A stretch of 64,000 bases of DNA from Dichetophora obliterata (Eukaryota > Arthropoda > Insecta > Diptera > Sciomyzidae): the NCBI GenBank assembly GCA_963920525.1, contig OY986437.1, positions 31,408,063 to 31,472,062 on the forward strand, written 5' to 3'. The translations under genes were made by a program, and so were the position numbers. The stretch's first letter is position 1. Every line of letters begins with the position of its first letter. The notes beneath the pieces were generated by a model. That model saw nothing but the letters and a program-made list of their open reading frames with translations, did not search any database and was not told the origin of the DNA. Of this stretch, positions 21,813 through 33,578 are shown piece after piece.

Positions 21813-23530
21813 TGCCTCTTAGGTTCTTCCTGAATTGCAGAATATCTAATGGTAGCATGCCTTGGTAACAACAACAAAACAACTACAATACCAAAAGAAT
21901 ATTGGTATGTATCATGACAACAACAATAAAGCAACTACGAATTCAAACCAAGCTGAAAAGAGGTCAATAAAATATGTGTGACAAATTTTCATTGCAATTG
22001 TTCCTTAAGTTTCTTTGCACTCTGCTTTAACGGCAGTATCTGACTTTGTCAAAAGATCTACTTCCACCTCCAGCTCCTTTCTAATCAGCCGTCGCCCTCC
22101 TTCCCACCACTCCTCTTCTCCCTACCTACCCCATTCTTACTCATACTAAATGCGCTACTTTCGCCTTTTTTCGCCAATGCTGTTGCTAACGGATGAGCAA
22201 GTAACTACGTTATAACTGCCCCATTGATTGTTGTTGGTCATGCCGAGTGGGTGGTGCATATTTGAATTACTTCAATAATAAATAGGTGACTCGACTATTT
22301 TGTGTGTTCTAGCTAAGTGAAATTCTAGCCTCTTTTTCTATCTATTAATATTTTCCATTAAAGGTTCATTTAAGGGTCAGTTCATTTTCTGTGTCTTTTG
22401 CTATAATTTTTGCACACATTTTTGCACACATCAACTATTTTTGTATGCTACATGAAGCGTCTACTTAGCAGCGAGTACGTGCGACCGACTACTTAATTTC
22501 TTTTAATATCCAATATTGACAGATAAAGAGACGCTTCAGGTTCTTAACTAACTTTCTATGTTGTATGTTATAAACGCTATGAGTTGATAGAAAAAGCTTT
22601 TATGAAGCTTTTGTTAATTAATAGTTCTCAACGAGGCGAAACACAACAGATTGTTGATTAATTCAATATAGCTTGATTGCCTCTTCGACTATTAGCTATC
22701 TATGATTTTTATGTGTTTGTGTGTAGGTCACAGTTCAAATAAAAATCAATTGCTACTGTATCGCACAGTGACTAAATTTCATTAAGAATTCGCATTAAAA
22801 TAGTAAAAGTCTTGGCAAAACCACTTTTGGCACATTGAGGTTTATTGGACCACTTTTCATGTAAAAAAAAATTAAATACCATAAAACTGACATCAAGTCA
22901 GTTCGCATGCTTAAACATTTGTGAAAACTTTCGCTATTTTTTTATACGAAAATTAGGGGAAGAATTGATTGGAACCAAACGTGAATTACCGATTAGGCGG
23001 AACAAATGTAAAAGACAATTTGAAGTGCTTATAACCGAGGCTAGTGCTATGCCTTAGCCTCGGCAAGCATTTCCAGCCCTTAGTTGTTCCTGTCCTTTAA
23101 TTCCACAATTTCCACAATTAAGCTGTGGATTTTCTGTTTCAATAATTGCTCAACGTAGTAAAGAACAAGAAAACAGATGCGTCGCTGGACACACGAGAGA
23201 ACGAAGCTTTTTCGCAGTTTCATAAGTTTGATAATTTAATGGTTTTGACGTAGAATTACGTCTTACAGCGTGGTTTGTATGGGGGTCATTTTCACAAATT
23301 TTTTCAAGCACATTCAAGGCTTATAGTTGATACTTTGGGGTATACCTACAGCCTTTAATATTCATCGCACAAAGAAAAAATATATGCCAAAATATCAGTC
23401 AGAGTACGAATAAAACAAATATTTGACTTTGGGTTTTGTCACCTCTTTAAAAAAATCACAAAATAGCAAAATCGAATGAGAAGAAATTCATATATTTGTA
23501 TGAGAAAAGTTACACAGAAGCTGCTTTAGT
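21813..23530. other. No gene seen
   Basis: Mixed-composition DNA with a CT-rich patch at 22060-22140. The 70-codon frame at 22845-23057 has a basic C-terminal part but no recognisable domain or splice context. No repeat structure was recognised. Confidence 0.4.
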
Positions 23531-23534
23531 AGTT

Positions 23535-23612
23535 GCTAATACTGTTGTTATGGTTGTTGGTTTGGTTGTTGCTGTAGTTGTTGTTGTGGTTGTTGTTGTG
23601 ATTGTTGGTTTA
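23535..23612 (+). repeat. GTT/GGTT microsatellite
   Basis: An imperfect run of GTT and GGTT units produces the poly-Val/Gly frame at 23496-23750, which is not a gene. Confidence 0.8.
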
Positions 23613-23661
23613 GTTCGCTTTTGTGTCGTTTTCTATTGTGATGCTTTTGTTATTGTTATTA

Positions 23662-24317
23662 CCCTGCAGTGTAATCAACTAGATTTATGCCAGTCAACAA
23701 CTAGTTGGAAATATCCAACAACTATTTCGATTTATGTCCTATTCTCATAGAACCGACTGGTATTTTTTACGTGGTGATGTCATTGGAAAAGACAATTGTC
23801 TTACTATAGATAAGGTTTTAACTAGTTAACAACTCATTTTTTATGTAAAGTAAAGTTCTAGTTGGGTTGTGACTAGTTTTTAACCAATATAGTAATTATC
23901 GAATTAAAACTAGTTCATAGGTTCATATTTTTTCAATAGTTCATAGGTTCAAAGAACATATATTTTTACAACAAAATATTAGCTAAAGGCTAAAGTTAAA
24001 GCTATTTGATGAAATACCATGTTTATGGTATACTACATGTTTTTAAATTAGTTTTTATATGTTTTAATTTGTTTATTATTAGTTTGTTCCAATGGGGTAC
24101 CCAGCTCCAACTGGTTTTGGAACTGGTTGATTTTGATAATATGTAGTATAGTTTGATTTTGGCTAGTTTTACAACTGGTTTAATGTGACTTGACAAAAAC
24201 TAGTTGGGTTTAAACTACTTTTGCAATTAGTAAATCGTGACAAAATATAAACTAGTTTGTTTTGACTAGTATAAATACTACTCATGTTTTAATGCTGACT
24301 AGTCTTACACTGCAGGG
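23662..24317. mobile_element. TA-flanked MITE with many ACTAGTT motifs
   Basis: Both ends begin CCCTGCAGTGTAA (13 of 13 identical as an inverted repeat), with TA on each side (23660-23661 and 24318-24319). The 656-bp interior is non-coding. It holds numerous ACTAGTT-type words (about 23699, 23819, 23868, 23908, 24198, 24253, 24268) plus AACTGGTT variants. TA duplication fits Tc1/mariner-type mobilisation. Repeated subterminal words in such elements can be transposase binding sites, which is an inference here. Confidence 0.65.
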
Positions 24318-24395
24318 TAGTATGTAGTATGTAAAAAGTACCTACATAGATACACATCATAGATACACATCATTTGCTTCTGTTTTTTCGTTTAT

Positions 24396-26756
24396 TATTT
24401 ATTTATTTATTTATTTATTTATATATTTTATTGACATACCAATGCAACAAGGTCTTATAATTAAAGCACTAGCCTCTAATTTCATCAGTATTTGTGATAA
24501 CACGGTTAATTATACAAGTTACTAATAAAAAACTTAATAATAAAGCTTATATAAAACAGTAATGTTTGAATTTAAATTCGAATAAAAGTATTGCTTGATA
24601 GCTTAAATTACAATTCTGCTTGTATAAAACTGAAAATTTACAATTATTGCAATGAGGAGAAAAAAATATTCAATCGAAATTTCAATCGCACAGCATTGGT
24701 AATTGTTCTTAGATCAGTTGGTAGAGCGTTCCAAAAACGGATTGAATACACAAAAAATTGTCTTTCCGGTGCCAGACAAGAATGACGCATTTGTATTATA
24801 ACGTTTGATCTTCATGATCTTGCAAACCCGAGTCTGTTGTACAGATAAAACGGCTGCCTAGTATAAACCACCTTGTGCAGTAAAATTAGTGATCGAAATT
24901 TCAGTAAATTGTCGAGAGTCATATTGTATAAACGTTTTGCATGCACGGAGACATGATCTTTACGTTTTAAGCTATAAACATAACGAGTAATGTTGTTGAA
25001 GAGAACATTTAGTTTGTGTTTAAATAAACTGTCACAGTTAGCAAATATTTCGCACCCATAGAGCAGGGTAGGCATAAGGTATGATTTAGCCAGTAAGATA
25101 CGTGTTCTAAGGGGCGTAAAATATTGAGTTGTCCATAAAACACGTAACATACCATACACTTTACCGATAGTGCTACCTATATGAGTGTTCCACGACAATG
25201 TTCTATTAAATATTATACCTAGGTTTTTCACGCTATCCACACATTCAATATCACAATTGTTCAGTTTAATTTTTGGGAAGAGTGAATAGTCTACTGGTTT
25301 TTTTGAGATGACAATGCATTTTGTTTTTCTGGGATTTAAACATAGGCCATTTGATGTGGCCCATTCGTTAACGCGTCGAAGATTATCATTTAGGTTCGTA
25401 ACACAAGGGACGATAGACTCACGGGAACAACTAACATACAATTGGACATCATCGGCATACATATGAATATTACAATTTTTCAACACTTTTGGTAGGCAAT
25501 TTATGTATACAGAGAAGAGTAGAGGACCTAACACAGAACCCTGAGGAACAACTCTGTCATTTGGTAGGAATTTTGATACAATGCCATTTGAACAAACTGC
25601 TTGTGTTCTGTTGGATAGATAGGATGATATCAAATTAGCAGCAGTCGGGGAAAAATGAAACAGATTCGCAAGCTTATTATACAACACAGAATGATCCATC
25701 AGAATGATTTTGAGTGGTCTCAGAGCACTAGAAAGTTAATTTTGTTCTCATCAATACCTACTCTAAGGTCTTCAACAACATCAACTAGTGCTGTTACACA
25801 GCTTCGATTAACTCGGAATCCAGATTGACATTCGTTTATTGAATGATTTCTATAAATTAACTTACACATTTGTCTATAAATTATTAGCTCTGGAACTTTT
25901 GATACATACGACAAAATGGCTATAGGACGGTATTCATTGCACGTTTTTGGAATCGGTATTATTTTTGCCTGTTTCCAAGTGGAAGGATATATATGTAGAA
26001 GTAGTGAGAATAAAATTAAAAATGTGTGTTACAAAAGGTAGTAATTTGGGGAGTAGGGCCTTGAGAAATACAGGATGAATATTGTCAAAACCAACAGCAT
26101 TTGACTTTATAGCTAAAAAACACTCGAGAACATCTGTTTGCTCAACGCATTCAAAACTAAAAACGTTGTTACTTCGCACGCTGTTAGGGTTAGCGAAAGA
26201 TTCATGAGAGATTGCTGGCATTGGAAGATCTAGAAACTTTATATATAAATCTTCTACATCAACATCATCACTTTTCCTACCTTTACACTTGCCCATTCCA
26301 ATGTTTTTTATTTCCTGCCATGTTTTTTTGCTATCAATTGCAGAAGAGAATTTTTCACAATAAAATTTTGTTTTTTCTGATTTTATTTCTGCAACAACAA
26401 TTTTCCTAGCATTTTTGAATTCACTATAAATCTCCTGTTTTAAAAACGTTTCCATCGATTGTATAGTGTATCACGTTGCAATATTAAGTTTTTAATTTTG
26501 TCGTTAAACCATGGGCGCTGAATAGGTTTAAAATTTTTATTTTTAAGTGGGACGAACTCCTCAAAAAGTCTACTGAGGTTGGATTGCAAAAAATTAACTT
26601 GCTCATCGGGCGATGTCATACTGTATATACTGCTCCAGTTGATATTTGAAATTCCAGACTCGAGACGACGGTAATCAATACTTTTAAAGTCGCGAAACAA
26701 AAATGACTTTGGTTGCGTCTTCAACCAATTATTGGTTTTGTCTATTTTCAGCAATA
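24396..26756 (-). mobile_element. LINE B: 5'-truncated CR1/L2-like retrotransposon
   Basis: A minus-strand LINE with its 3' tail at low coordinates: a (TAAA)n tail lies at about 24396-24424, preceded by a 3' UTR. Coding similarity stops at about 26755, so the endonuclease domain and ORF1 are missing, as expected after truncated reverse transcription. No clear target duplication was found. Confidence 0.8.
24644..26754 (-). pseudogene. ORF2 reverse transcriptase of LINE B
   Basis: Read on the minus strand. 26754-26440 is the linker between endonuclease and RT (RPWFNDKIKNLILQRDTLYN). 26455-25934 includes AIKSNAVGFDNIHPVFLK. 25914-25720 includes INECQSGFRVNRSC. 25699-24812 covers the palm with [29 protein letters not shown] and [20 protein letters not shown]. 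After a TGA the frame continues (MRHSCLAPERQFFVY, RFWNALPTDLRT) to a TAA at 24644. YADD is intact, but the usual GVPQGS is VVPQGS, and at least three frame breaks plus the stop disable it. It differs clearly from elements A, C, D and E, so it is a separate family of the same clade. There is no RNase H domain. Confidence 0.88.
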
Positions 26757-26769
26757 TAAATACAATAGA

Positions 26770-27143
26770 TAATACAGATGAATGTAGCTACAGAGCTAGT
26801 ATGTATCATGGGTTGTGCTTTGAAACTCTATTTATTTTTGAAATATCATAAAAAATTCGAATTATTAATAGTATGCAATATATTTTTTCCATATAAAAAA
26901 TGTATTGTGTTAGCTAAAATTTTAATTTTAAATTGCATACTTTTCAAATATACATAAACACGTAAAATATACACAAAGGGCTTATTGCAATAACGTGATA
27001 AGCCACACAATCTAAAAAATCAATTTTGTGGGCTGAATACATTACTCAATGCATTGCCAACAACCACTGAAGAGATTTTTGCTATTTCTTATTAATTTTC
27101 TAACCTATTTGTGAAAGTTTCCGTGTTCAATTCAATTTCTTCA
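26770..27143 (+). repeat. Left flank of LINE C: dispersed repeat interrupted by the LINE
   Basis: From about 26985 to 27143 it aligns in order with 14010-14190. The continuation lies at 30990-31060, beyond LINE C. The part at 26770-26980 shows no recognised gene. Confidence 0.55.
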
Positions 27144-27149
27144 CACAAA

Positions 27150-27740
27150 AATTTGAAATCTTTTGAAAACAGACTGTGCAGTATAAATAAGCTTAACGCT
27201 GAAATTGAGTGTTTAAAAGTTGACCTTAATAACATTAAACAGCTCAATAAAAAAACTGAACTATCTTCAGATGCTATTGTTTTTGGAGTTCCCTTTGTGG
27301 AATCTGAAAATTTAAAAAGCATTTTTAATTCTGTCTGCCGTTCCATTGATTTCTTGGCTCCACAAGTTCGGGACATTTTCCGTACGAAGCCAAATATAAA
27401 CAACACAAACACAGCTGTAATCGTTAAATTTTACACTCCATCGGACAGAAATCGCGTACTCCAAGCATTTTCGGGCTATAGAAAACGAACCAAAGCCAAT
27501 ATTACTCTCCGAGCTGCCGGCTACGACTCTGATAGTCCAATTTTTATTCATGAGAGTTTAACAGCTGATAATCGCAAAATTCTACAAACTGCAATTAAAC
27601 TTAAAAGGGCAAACAAAATATTGAGTGTGTTCTCTCTCCGTGGTGTGGTTCATATAAGAACACAAGAAAATAGCGTTGCCACACCTGTCAAATCTGAAGA
27701 AGAACTAAACAACATAATTCTACGTGAAGCCGCTGCTTAG
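27150..27740 (+). pseudogene. ORF1 (RNA-binding protein) of LINE C, 5'-truncated
   Basis: An open frame ending at 27740. The first codons of the longer frame from 27111 are flanking repeat, so the element part starts near 27150. It shows a short Leu-rich, coiled-coil-like stretch (NAEIECLKVDLNNIKQL), then an RRM-like region with AIVFGVPFVESE and TAVIVKFYTPSDRNRVLQAF. The C-terminal region (IFIHESLTADNRKILQTAIK, then KANKILSVFSLRGVVHIR with minor variation) resembles the C-terminal domain common in insect LINE ORF1 proteins. Such proteins bind the element RNA as a chaperone. The frame itself is intact from the truncation point. Confidence 0.75.
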
Positions 27741-27834
27741 GTTTAATCATATTTTAATTTAATGTATTAACTGTTTTTTTTGTTTACAAATATGTTTAAA
27801 ATTTCTTACTTTGCACTAAAATTTGTAAAGATGT

Positions 27835-30737
27835 TTGGCTCTCTCTGTTTTATGTTTTTATTCTTTAATTATATTTGTTGTGCTACGATTTTTTTTAAAG
27901 TATCCAAAGTTCCTTTTCATTTGTACTTTACCTATAATCTCAAATGAGGTAAATCCTAATGGTGTTAATGTCAACTGTGAAACTTTAATCAATATTCTAT
28001 GTAAGCAACGGCGTGGTTTAAAAGTAGTGCACTTCAATTCAAGGAGTTTGAATGCGCTGAAGCTTGATTATGTTAGATATGTTTTTGAAAATTCGTTAGT
28101 AGATGTCATATGTGTTTCTGAAACGTGGTTTAATGTTGATATAAACGACTACTTTTATAGCATCAATAATTATAATCTCTTTAGAAATGATAGAAATGGT
28201 AAAAAAGGTGGTGGAGTTGCAATTTATGTCAAATCCTGTCTGAATGCTACTCTTGTGTGTAAATCTAGTGATTCAAATGTAGAATTTATAATTGTTGAAA
28301 TTTCTGATAGATGTACTAAAATTTTGCTGTCGTGTGTATATAATCCCAATAAATTATTTAGTCTTGATCCTTTTTTTAGTGAAATGTTGACACGTCTGAT
28401 TGATTTTGACTTCTATGTTATATGTGGAGATTTCAATGTGAATTTACTCAATAATGATATTGCTTTTCAAAATTTATCTAGTAATATATCTACAGCTGGG
28501 CTCTTTATTGTAGACTCAGGCATACCTACTAGGTATGCTGCAAACAGTACACCTAGCTTGCTTGACTTTTTTCTTGTATCCGATTTATCATGCCTTCTGT
28601 TGTTTAACCAAATATCTTTTGTATCAGATAATGATTTAATATTCTGCACATTAAATTTGCACCTTCATCATGACTGGATTCCTAACACCTATTCATACCG
28701 TGATTTCAAATCTATCAATTTTAATCTCCTATTTCAAGATCTTCCTACATTTGACTGGAATAATTGTTGGTACCAAAACTCTGTTGATGACAAATTAAAT
28801 GTGTTCAATGTGCAAGTTATGGATGTCTTTGATCATTATGTTCCAGTTCGTTCTGTTCATGTAAAAAATGTTTCATGTCCGTGGTTCACTTCTTCAGTAA
28901 GAGCTGGAATAAAAAACCGGAATAAATTATACTCTAAGTGGAAAAAAACAGCCTTCAACCTTAAACTGGCAAAATTATAGATTAGCCCGTAACCAAGTCA
29001 CACTCCTGATAAGAACAGCTAAAATTAACTTTTTTTCGGCTAAGTTAAATACATCTCTCCCATCTAAGCAGCTGTGGGCAAATCTAAAAAAGTTAGTCAT
29101 TGGAAATAAGGACAATGTCAAATGTGATATTGAACCTAGCATTTTAAATGATTACTTTTCCATCAATACTAACTCCAATTTGAATTCGAACTTAAGTATT
29201 CTTGACATTCCTGAGCTAACTAGTAGTTCTTTTGAGTTTTCCGTAGTTAATGAAAATGATGTTGCAAGGAGTATTTTGAAGCTACGATCAAATTCCATAG
29301 GAGAAGATCAAATTTCTAAAAAGTTTATAAAAATTATATTGCCGTATATTCTAAGCCCGTTGACGCATATAATAAATTACTGCTTTACTACTTCATGCTT
29401 TCTTAAAATGTGGAAAGTAGGAACTATAATCCCTGTTCCAAAAAAAACATCAGCTAGAGAACCAAAAGATTTTAGACCCATAAGCATCCTCTCATGTTTA
29501 TCAAAAATATGTGAGTCCCTTATGGTAGAACAAATTACTAATTATCTAGGACTAAACAAACTCCTTTCACCACAACAATCTGGATTCCGTTCAGGACATA
29601 GTTGCTGTACTGCGATGACTAAAGTTATTGATGATATACGAATTGAGTATGACCAAGGTTTTATCACTATTCTTTGCCTTTTAGATTTTTCTAAAGCATT
29701 TGATACGGTAGATCATCATATTCTTTGTAAAAAGTTGTCATGCTTCTTCGGATTTTCAAATAGTGCTATGAAGCTTATGTGGAGTTATCTAACTGATAGA
29801 TCCCAAAGAACAAAGGTTGGGTCTCGCTATTCTGAATTTAAATCCATTAAATCTGGAGTACCACAAGGATCTGTTCTTGGTCCCTTACTGTTCAGTTTGT
29901 TCATAAATGATATCTTTTTGATATGTAATAGTGTCACCTTGCACGCATACGCTGATGATATCCAAATTTATCTCTCTAGACGTGTTGGTCTTATTGATGA
30001 TCTGAGTTGCAGGATGAATGAAGATTTAGTAATAATTCATAAATGGGCGGTAAAAATTGTCTTACTCTTAATCCAATAAAATCCTATGTTTTGCCAATAT
30101 CAAAAAACAAAATTTATATGCACGACATTCCTCCTATCTACATTGGTAATACTCCACTTAAGTTTGTAAGTAAAGTCACTAATCTTGTGTTGACCATATT
30201 AATAGTGTAGTTAGTAAAATTTATTGTACATTGCGTAATCTAAGACTATCTGCCCCCTTTACATCTACTGAAACAAAAAGAAGGTTGGTGGTTCAATTGA
30301 TTGTTCCTATAATCAGCTACTTTGTATCTGTTTATAGTAAACTTGACTCTCAATCACTTCATAAAATACAACTCGCTTTCAATAATGCTTCTCGCTATGT
30401 TTATGGTCTACGTAAGTTTGATCATATCTCGTCTTGGTGTAAAAGCATTCTGGGTTGTGGCATTGCCTCTTACATGAATGCAAGGAACTGCATATTTTTA
30501 CATAATATCATTTATTCAAAAACTCCAATGTATCTTTATGTAAAATTGCAATTTAGCCTATCAAATAGAAGCCGAAATTTAATGCTACCGAAATTTAATT
30601 ATTTGAATTCAACAAGACTTTTCTTCATTAACGCCATTAGATTATGGAACTCTTTACCAAATAATTTAAAATGTGCTCAAAAGAAAGGGAACTTTAGACT
30701 TTTAATTTATAAGCATTTTTCTTCTTTTAACTTTTAA
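27835..30737 (+). pseudogene. ORF2 endonuclease-reverse transcriptase of LINE C
   Basis: An apurinic-like endonuclease (27835-28980) shows VVHFNSRSLN, CVSETWF, KKGGGVAIY, CGDFNVNLL and TPSLLDFFLVSD. The terminal catalytic block is SDND (28624-28635) where element E has SDHD, so the key His is lost. The RT (about 28957-30079) shows [68 protein letters not shown] and HAYADDIQIYLS (YADD at 29948-29959). The C-terminal part (30231-30737) ends with an FFINAIRLWNSLP block. Lesions: a frameshift near 28955, another near 30045, and a small deletion near 30185. There is no RNase H. The start codon is uncertain because the listed first codon is TTG. Confidence 0.9.
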
Positions 30738-31060
30738 GTGTATGTCTTTTTTATTACTGAGATAGCCAAAAATCTATTGCCGCATTATTTGGACATAAGA
30801 TTTAATTAAAAAAAAAAAAAAATCAATAATAATAATGATAATTAAATTAAGATATTATAAAGTTTGGAGTTAATGAATTCTTAGTTTTTAAGACAGTATG
30901 CCACTAATTTCCAATTATATATTGTACTATAAAGGAAATTATTCTTAATGTACTAATTACTATCGAATAAATCAAATCAAATCAAAAAATACATTTTTTC
31001 AAAACTTTAAAGTCGATTTTTTATAAAATATTTTTTATGTGACTTATCATGTTCTTGCCA

Positions 31061-31764
31061 TAAGCGCTTCATATATGCTCTTTAGTGCAGGGAAAATAAA
31101 TAATTCATATTTTTCCGAAATATATACATACTTAAATTTAATAAACATAACTTTTAATTGCATTAAAGTTTAACCAACATAAAACTAAAAAAGAATAACA
31201 AATTCATCACTAAAAATATCAAATTAAAAATTATTATTCAAAATAAATTTGTTTTTAAATAATTTTCATTTAGAAAATTGAAACCTTTAAATTACTTTTG
31301 AAAGATATAAATGAAAAAACCATAATTTTTCTTTATTTCTGTACTGTACTTACGAGATTATCGAAACTGTGTACTTTTTTTTTAATAATAAAAATTTTAA
31401 ATAAAAATATTTTAAGTACCATAATGTTAACTAAAAAAAATAATATTCCCACCAGTAAATTTTATAACCTTACATTATTATTTTACACTAATTTTTAATT
31501 ATTTTTGTAAATGTGAATGAAATTATTGGTTTTTAATATCTTAAATAGCAAACGTATCAAATAGATGTAATTATTTTATTTATTTCCATTTAAACTATCA
31601 ACACAATCGTTTAACAGTTTGAGTAATAACATGTAAATTTTATAAACAATATGCTATAAAACTAATAAAATGTAAACATAATTATATTAAAGAATATTAC
31701 ACTTTTATAAATTCATTTTAAACAATTTTTAATAAATTTTGTTTAAAAGTTTGTCTATTCAAAG
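31061..31764. other. No gene seen
   Basis: Extremely AT-rich. Short frames such as 31298-31498 are unsupported. Confidence 0.4.
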
Positions 31765-32480
31765 TGAGATCTATTTGAGCACTTATGGAATTGAACGCTA
31801 AGCACATTTTTAATAAGATTATTACGGCCATAGTTTGTCCTATGATATGGAATATAAAAAAAAATATCTTTGCCTAAAATATCTCTCAGGCGCATATATT
31901 CTTAAAAGAGCGAGGAGTGGCGCGCAGTCTATATGTATGTGACGTAATTGTATCGCGAACAAAAATAACAAGATAAGATTTACGTCTGGAGGCTAAGGTA
32001 TTAAGACCTGGAAGAGCACACCTGGATACGTAAGTTGGCATAAAATTCCAATTTAATTTAAACATTATATAACGAGTGAAACGTTTTTGTATTTTTTCCA
32101 ATCGCAAAGAATCTACCTCGTAATATGGATCCTAGCTCACTTATCCATATTCAAAGATAGACCTTACTAAAGATAAAAATAACGTTCTAAGGGTATATGG
32201 ATCCTTAAATCCCTACGAATTACGCCTCAAAAAACCCATAATTGCATTACCCTTAGTAATTATGCAATTGTAATGGTTGGAAAAAGAAATTTTTCTATCA
32301 AATAGAATTTCCAGATCAGATGTAGACTCGACACGTGAAAGACCACTATTTGCGAATGAGTAATTAAAATGTTATCGATATTTATATCAAATATTACATC
32401 AATAGTTGTCCTAATCGTGTTGCGCAAATATTTGGATCGCTCACCATTCGCAAATTATATTTATCAAAACGGCATTGCTT
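31765..32480 (-). pseudogene. Jockey-like LINE RT C-terminal relic
   Basis: On the minus strand, from about 32365 down: SFANSGLSRVES, then DLEILFDRKISFSNHYN, GNAIMGFLRRNS, a stop, DPYTLRTLFLSLVRSIFEYG, DPYYEVDSLRLEKIQKRFTR (about 32130-32070), SRCALPGLNTLASRRKSYLV (about 32025-31965), and finally IPYHRTNYGRNN and NVLSVQFH near 31840-31780. This series is the post-palm and thumb region common in jockey/CR1-type insect LINEs. The stops and small shifts mark it as dead. It is a different family from A-E. Confidence 0.8.
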
Positions 32481-32984
32481 AAGCCTAGAATTTTTATGAA
32501 ATTCATTTTTTTGTGATATTTCAAAAGTGTAGTCTTTCAGACGTTATTTTCACTTCTACAGCTGTTTTAGTAGGTGTCCAGATTCATTCTTATTTATCTC
32601 GAAACCACATTTTTTGGCATGGTGTTTTAGAAAAAACGAAAACTAATCAGCCGAGTCATCTGAAATTTAAATATGCTATTCATTACATCAGTGGCTATCG
32701 CTGACACTAGAATCAACAGTTGCCAACTGTTGTCTGCGCTGAATGCGGCCATCGTGTGTGATAATTTTCAACCCGTTCAATGGAACCTTGCTACTTTTGT
32801 TGTTTGGATAGCTAATGCGCAATGCTTTTGATCGATTATTGTGATCTGCTGCATCAAAGCTTCAATAGAAAATGTAGTACAACTAATGCACAATCCTTTA
32901 ATACATTCCTGTCTTCTACTGCAACATAGCTTCAGTAAATACTTAAGATTGAAGTAATCACATTGTGATACAAAGGGTTTTGGA

Positions 32985-33045
32985 GTGGTGGTTAGTGTGT
33001 AGATCTCTCGATCGAAATGGTGCAATTCGATTCTCACTGCTTACA
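32985..33045 (+). ncRNA. Possible tRNA-derived sequence (degenerate)
   Basis: GTGGTTAGTGTG resembles an internal A box and ATTCGATTCTCAC a weak B box about 30 bases on. No convincing acceptor stem. It shares 'agatctc' between the boxes with the opposite-strand tRNA-like sequence at 33214. Weak evidence. Confidence 0.22.
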
Positions 33046-33213
33046 AAAAAATATTTTTAATTTTATATCCTCTTGTTGTAATAGATGTAAGTAAAAAAAC
33101 AACAACAGTTCTAAGAAAAAGGTGTATGGAAAAAAGTGTCGTTTTTCAGATTTCACTCAAGCAAATCACAAAACGAGGTGTAAAAAGCTTCTCTTCAAAA
33201 AGCTAATAGAACC

Positions 33214-33290
33214 ATGCCCGAACTCGGATTCGAACCGGAGATCTCTGAGTTGATAGTCTAGCGCACTCTTCACTAGACTACAAATTCCGA
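33214..33290 (-). ncRNA. tRNA-derived sequence or tRNA pseudogene
   Basis: The minus strand reads GTAGTCTAGTGAAGAGTGCG (A-box like), a poor anticodon arm, then CCGGTTCGAATCCGAG with a perfect GGTTCGAATCC B box, then TTCGGGC. The size and spacing fit a tRNA, but the acceptor and anticodon stems pair badly, so it is more likely a SINE head or pseudogene than a working tRNA. The anticodon cannot be read with confidence. Confidence 0.5.
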
Positions 33291-33578
33291 CACATTATGA
33301 AATTGTGTTACCTTGCTCAAAAATTTTGTAGAAGAGAGCTGCGTAGATATATTAAAACATTTCATCTCTTTACAAATAGTTGCAAGTTTCTGTTACACAA
33401 ATTTCATTGATTAAAAACTTGTAAGCTGTCATGAGTTCAATTAAACTTCATTTCTCAGAACTGCTCAGTAACCGTCGTAAGGTTCAGTTTAACTTTTTGT
33501 GCTAAATGTTCAAAATTAAATCCGATTTGTAATGTATCATTATCTTTAAATATTGTTTAATTAAATTATTGAATAAAA

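Larger units (their letters stand above)
27144..30988 (+). mobile_element. LINE C: CR1/L2-like retrotransposon, 5'-truncated
   Basis: A plus-strand LINE with the end of ORF1, all of ORF2, a short 3' UTR and a tail of about three AAATC units (30967-30988). It splits a dispersed repeat whose halves are 26985-27143 and 30990-31060. The truncation lies within ORF1. A diverged target duplication is likely in the A-rich junctions but cannot be delimited. Confidence 0.8.

Noticed and set aside
21586..21882. Two opposed frames of ~90 codons with matching segments
   Set aside because: Mirror images generated by the hairpin at 21683-21812.
23496..23750. Val-rich 84-codon frame
   Set aside because: Translation of a GTT microsatellite.
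33214..33290. Functional tRNA gene
   Set aside because: Good B box but the acceptor and anticodon stems do not pair; treated as tRNA-derived only.
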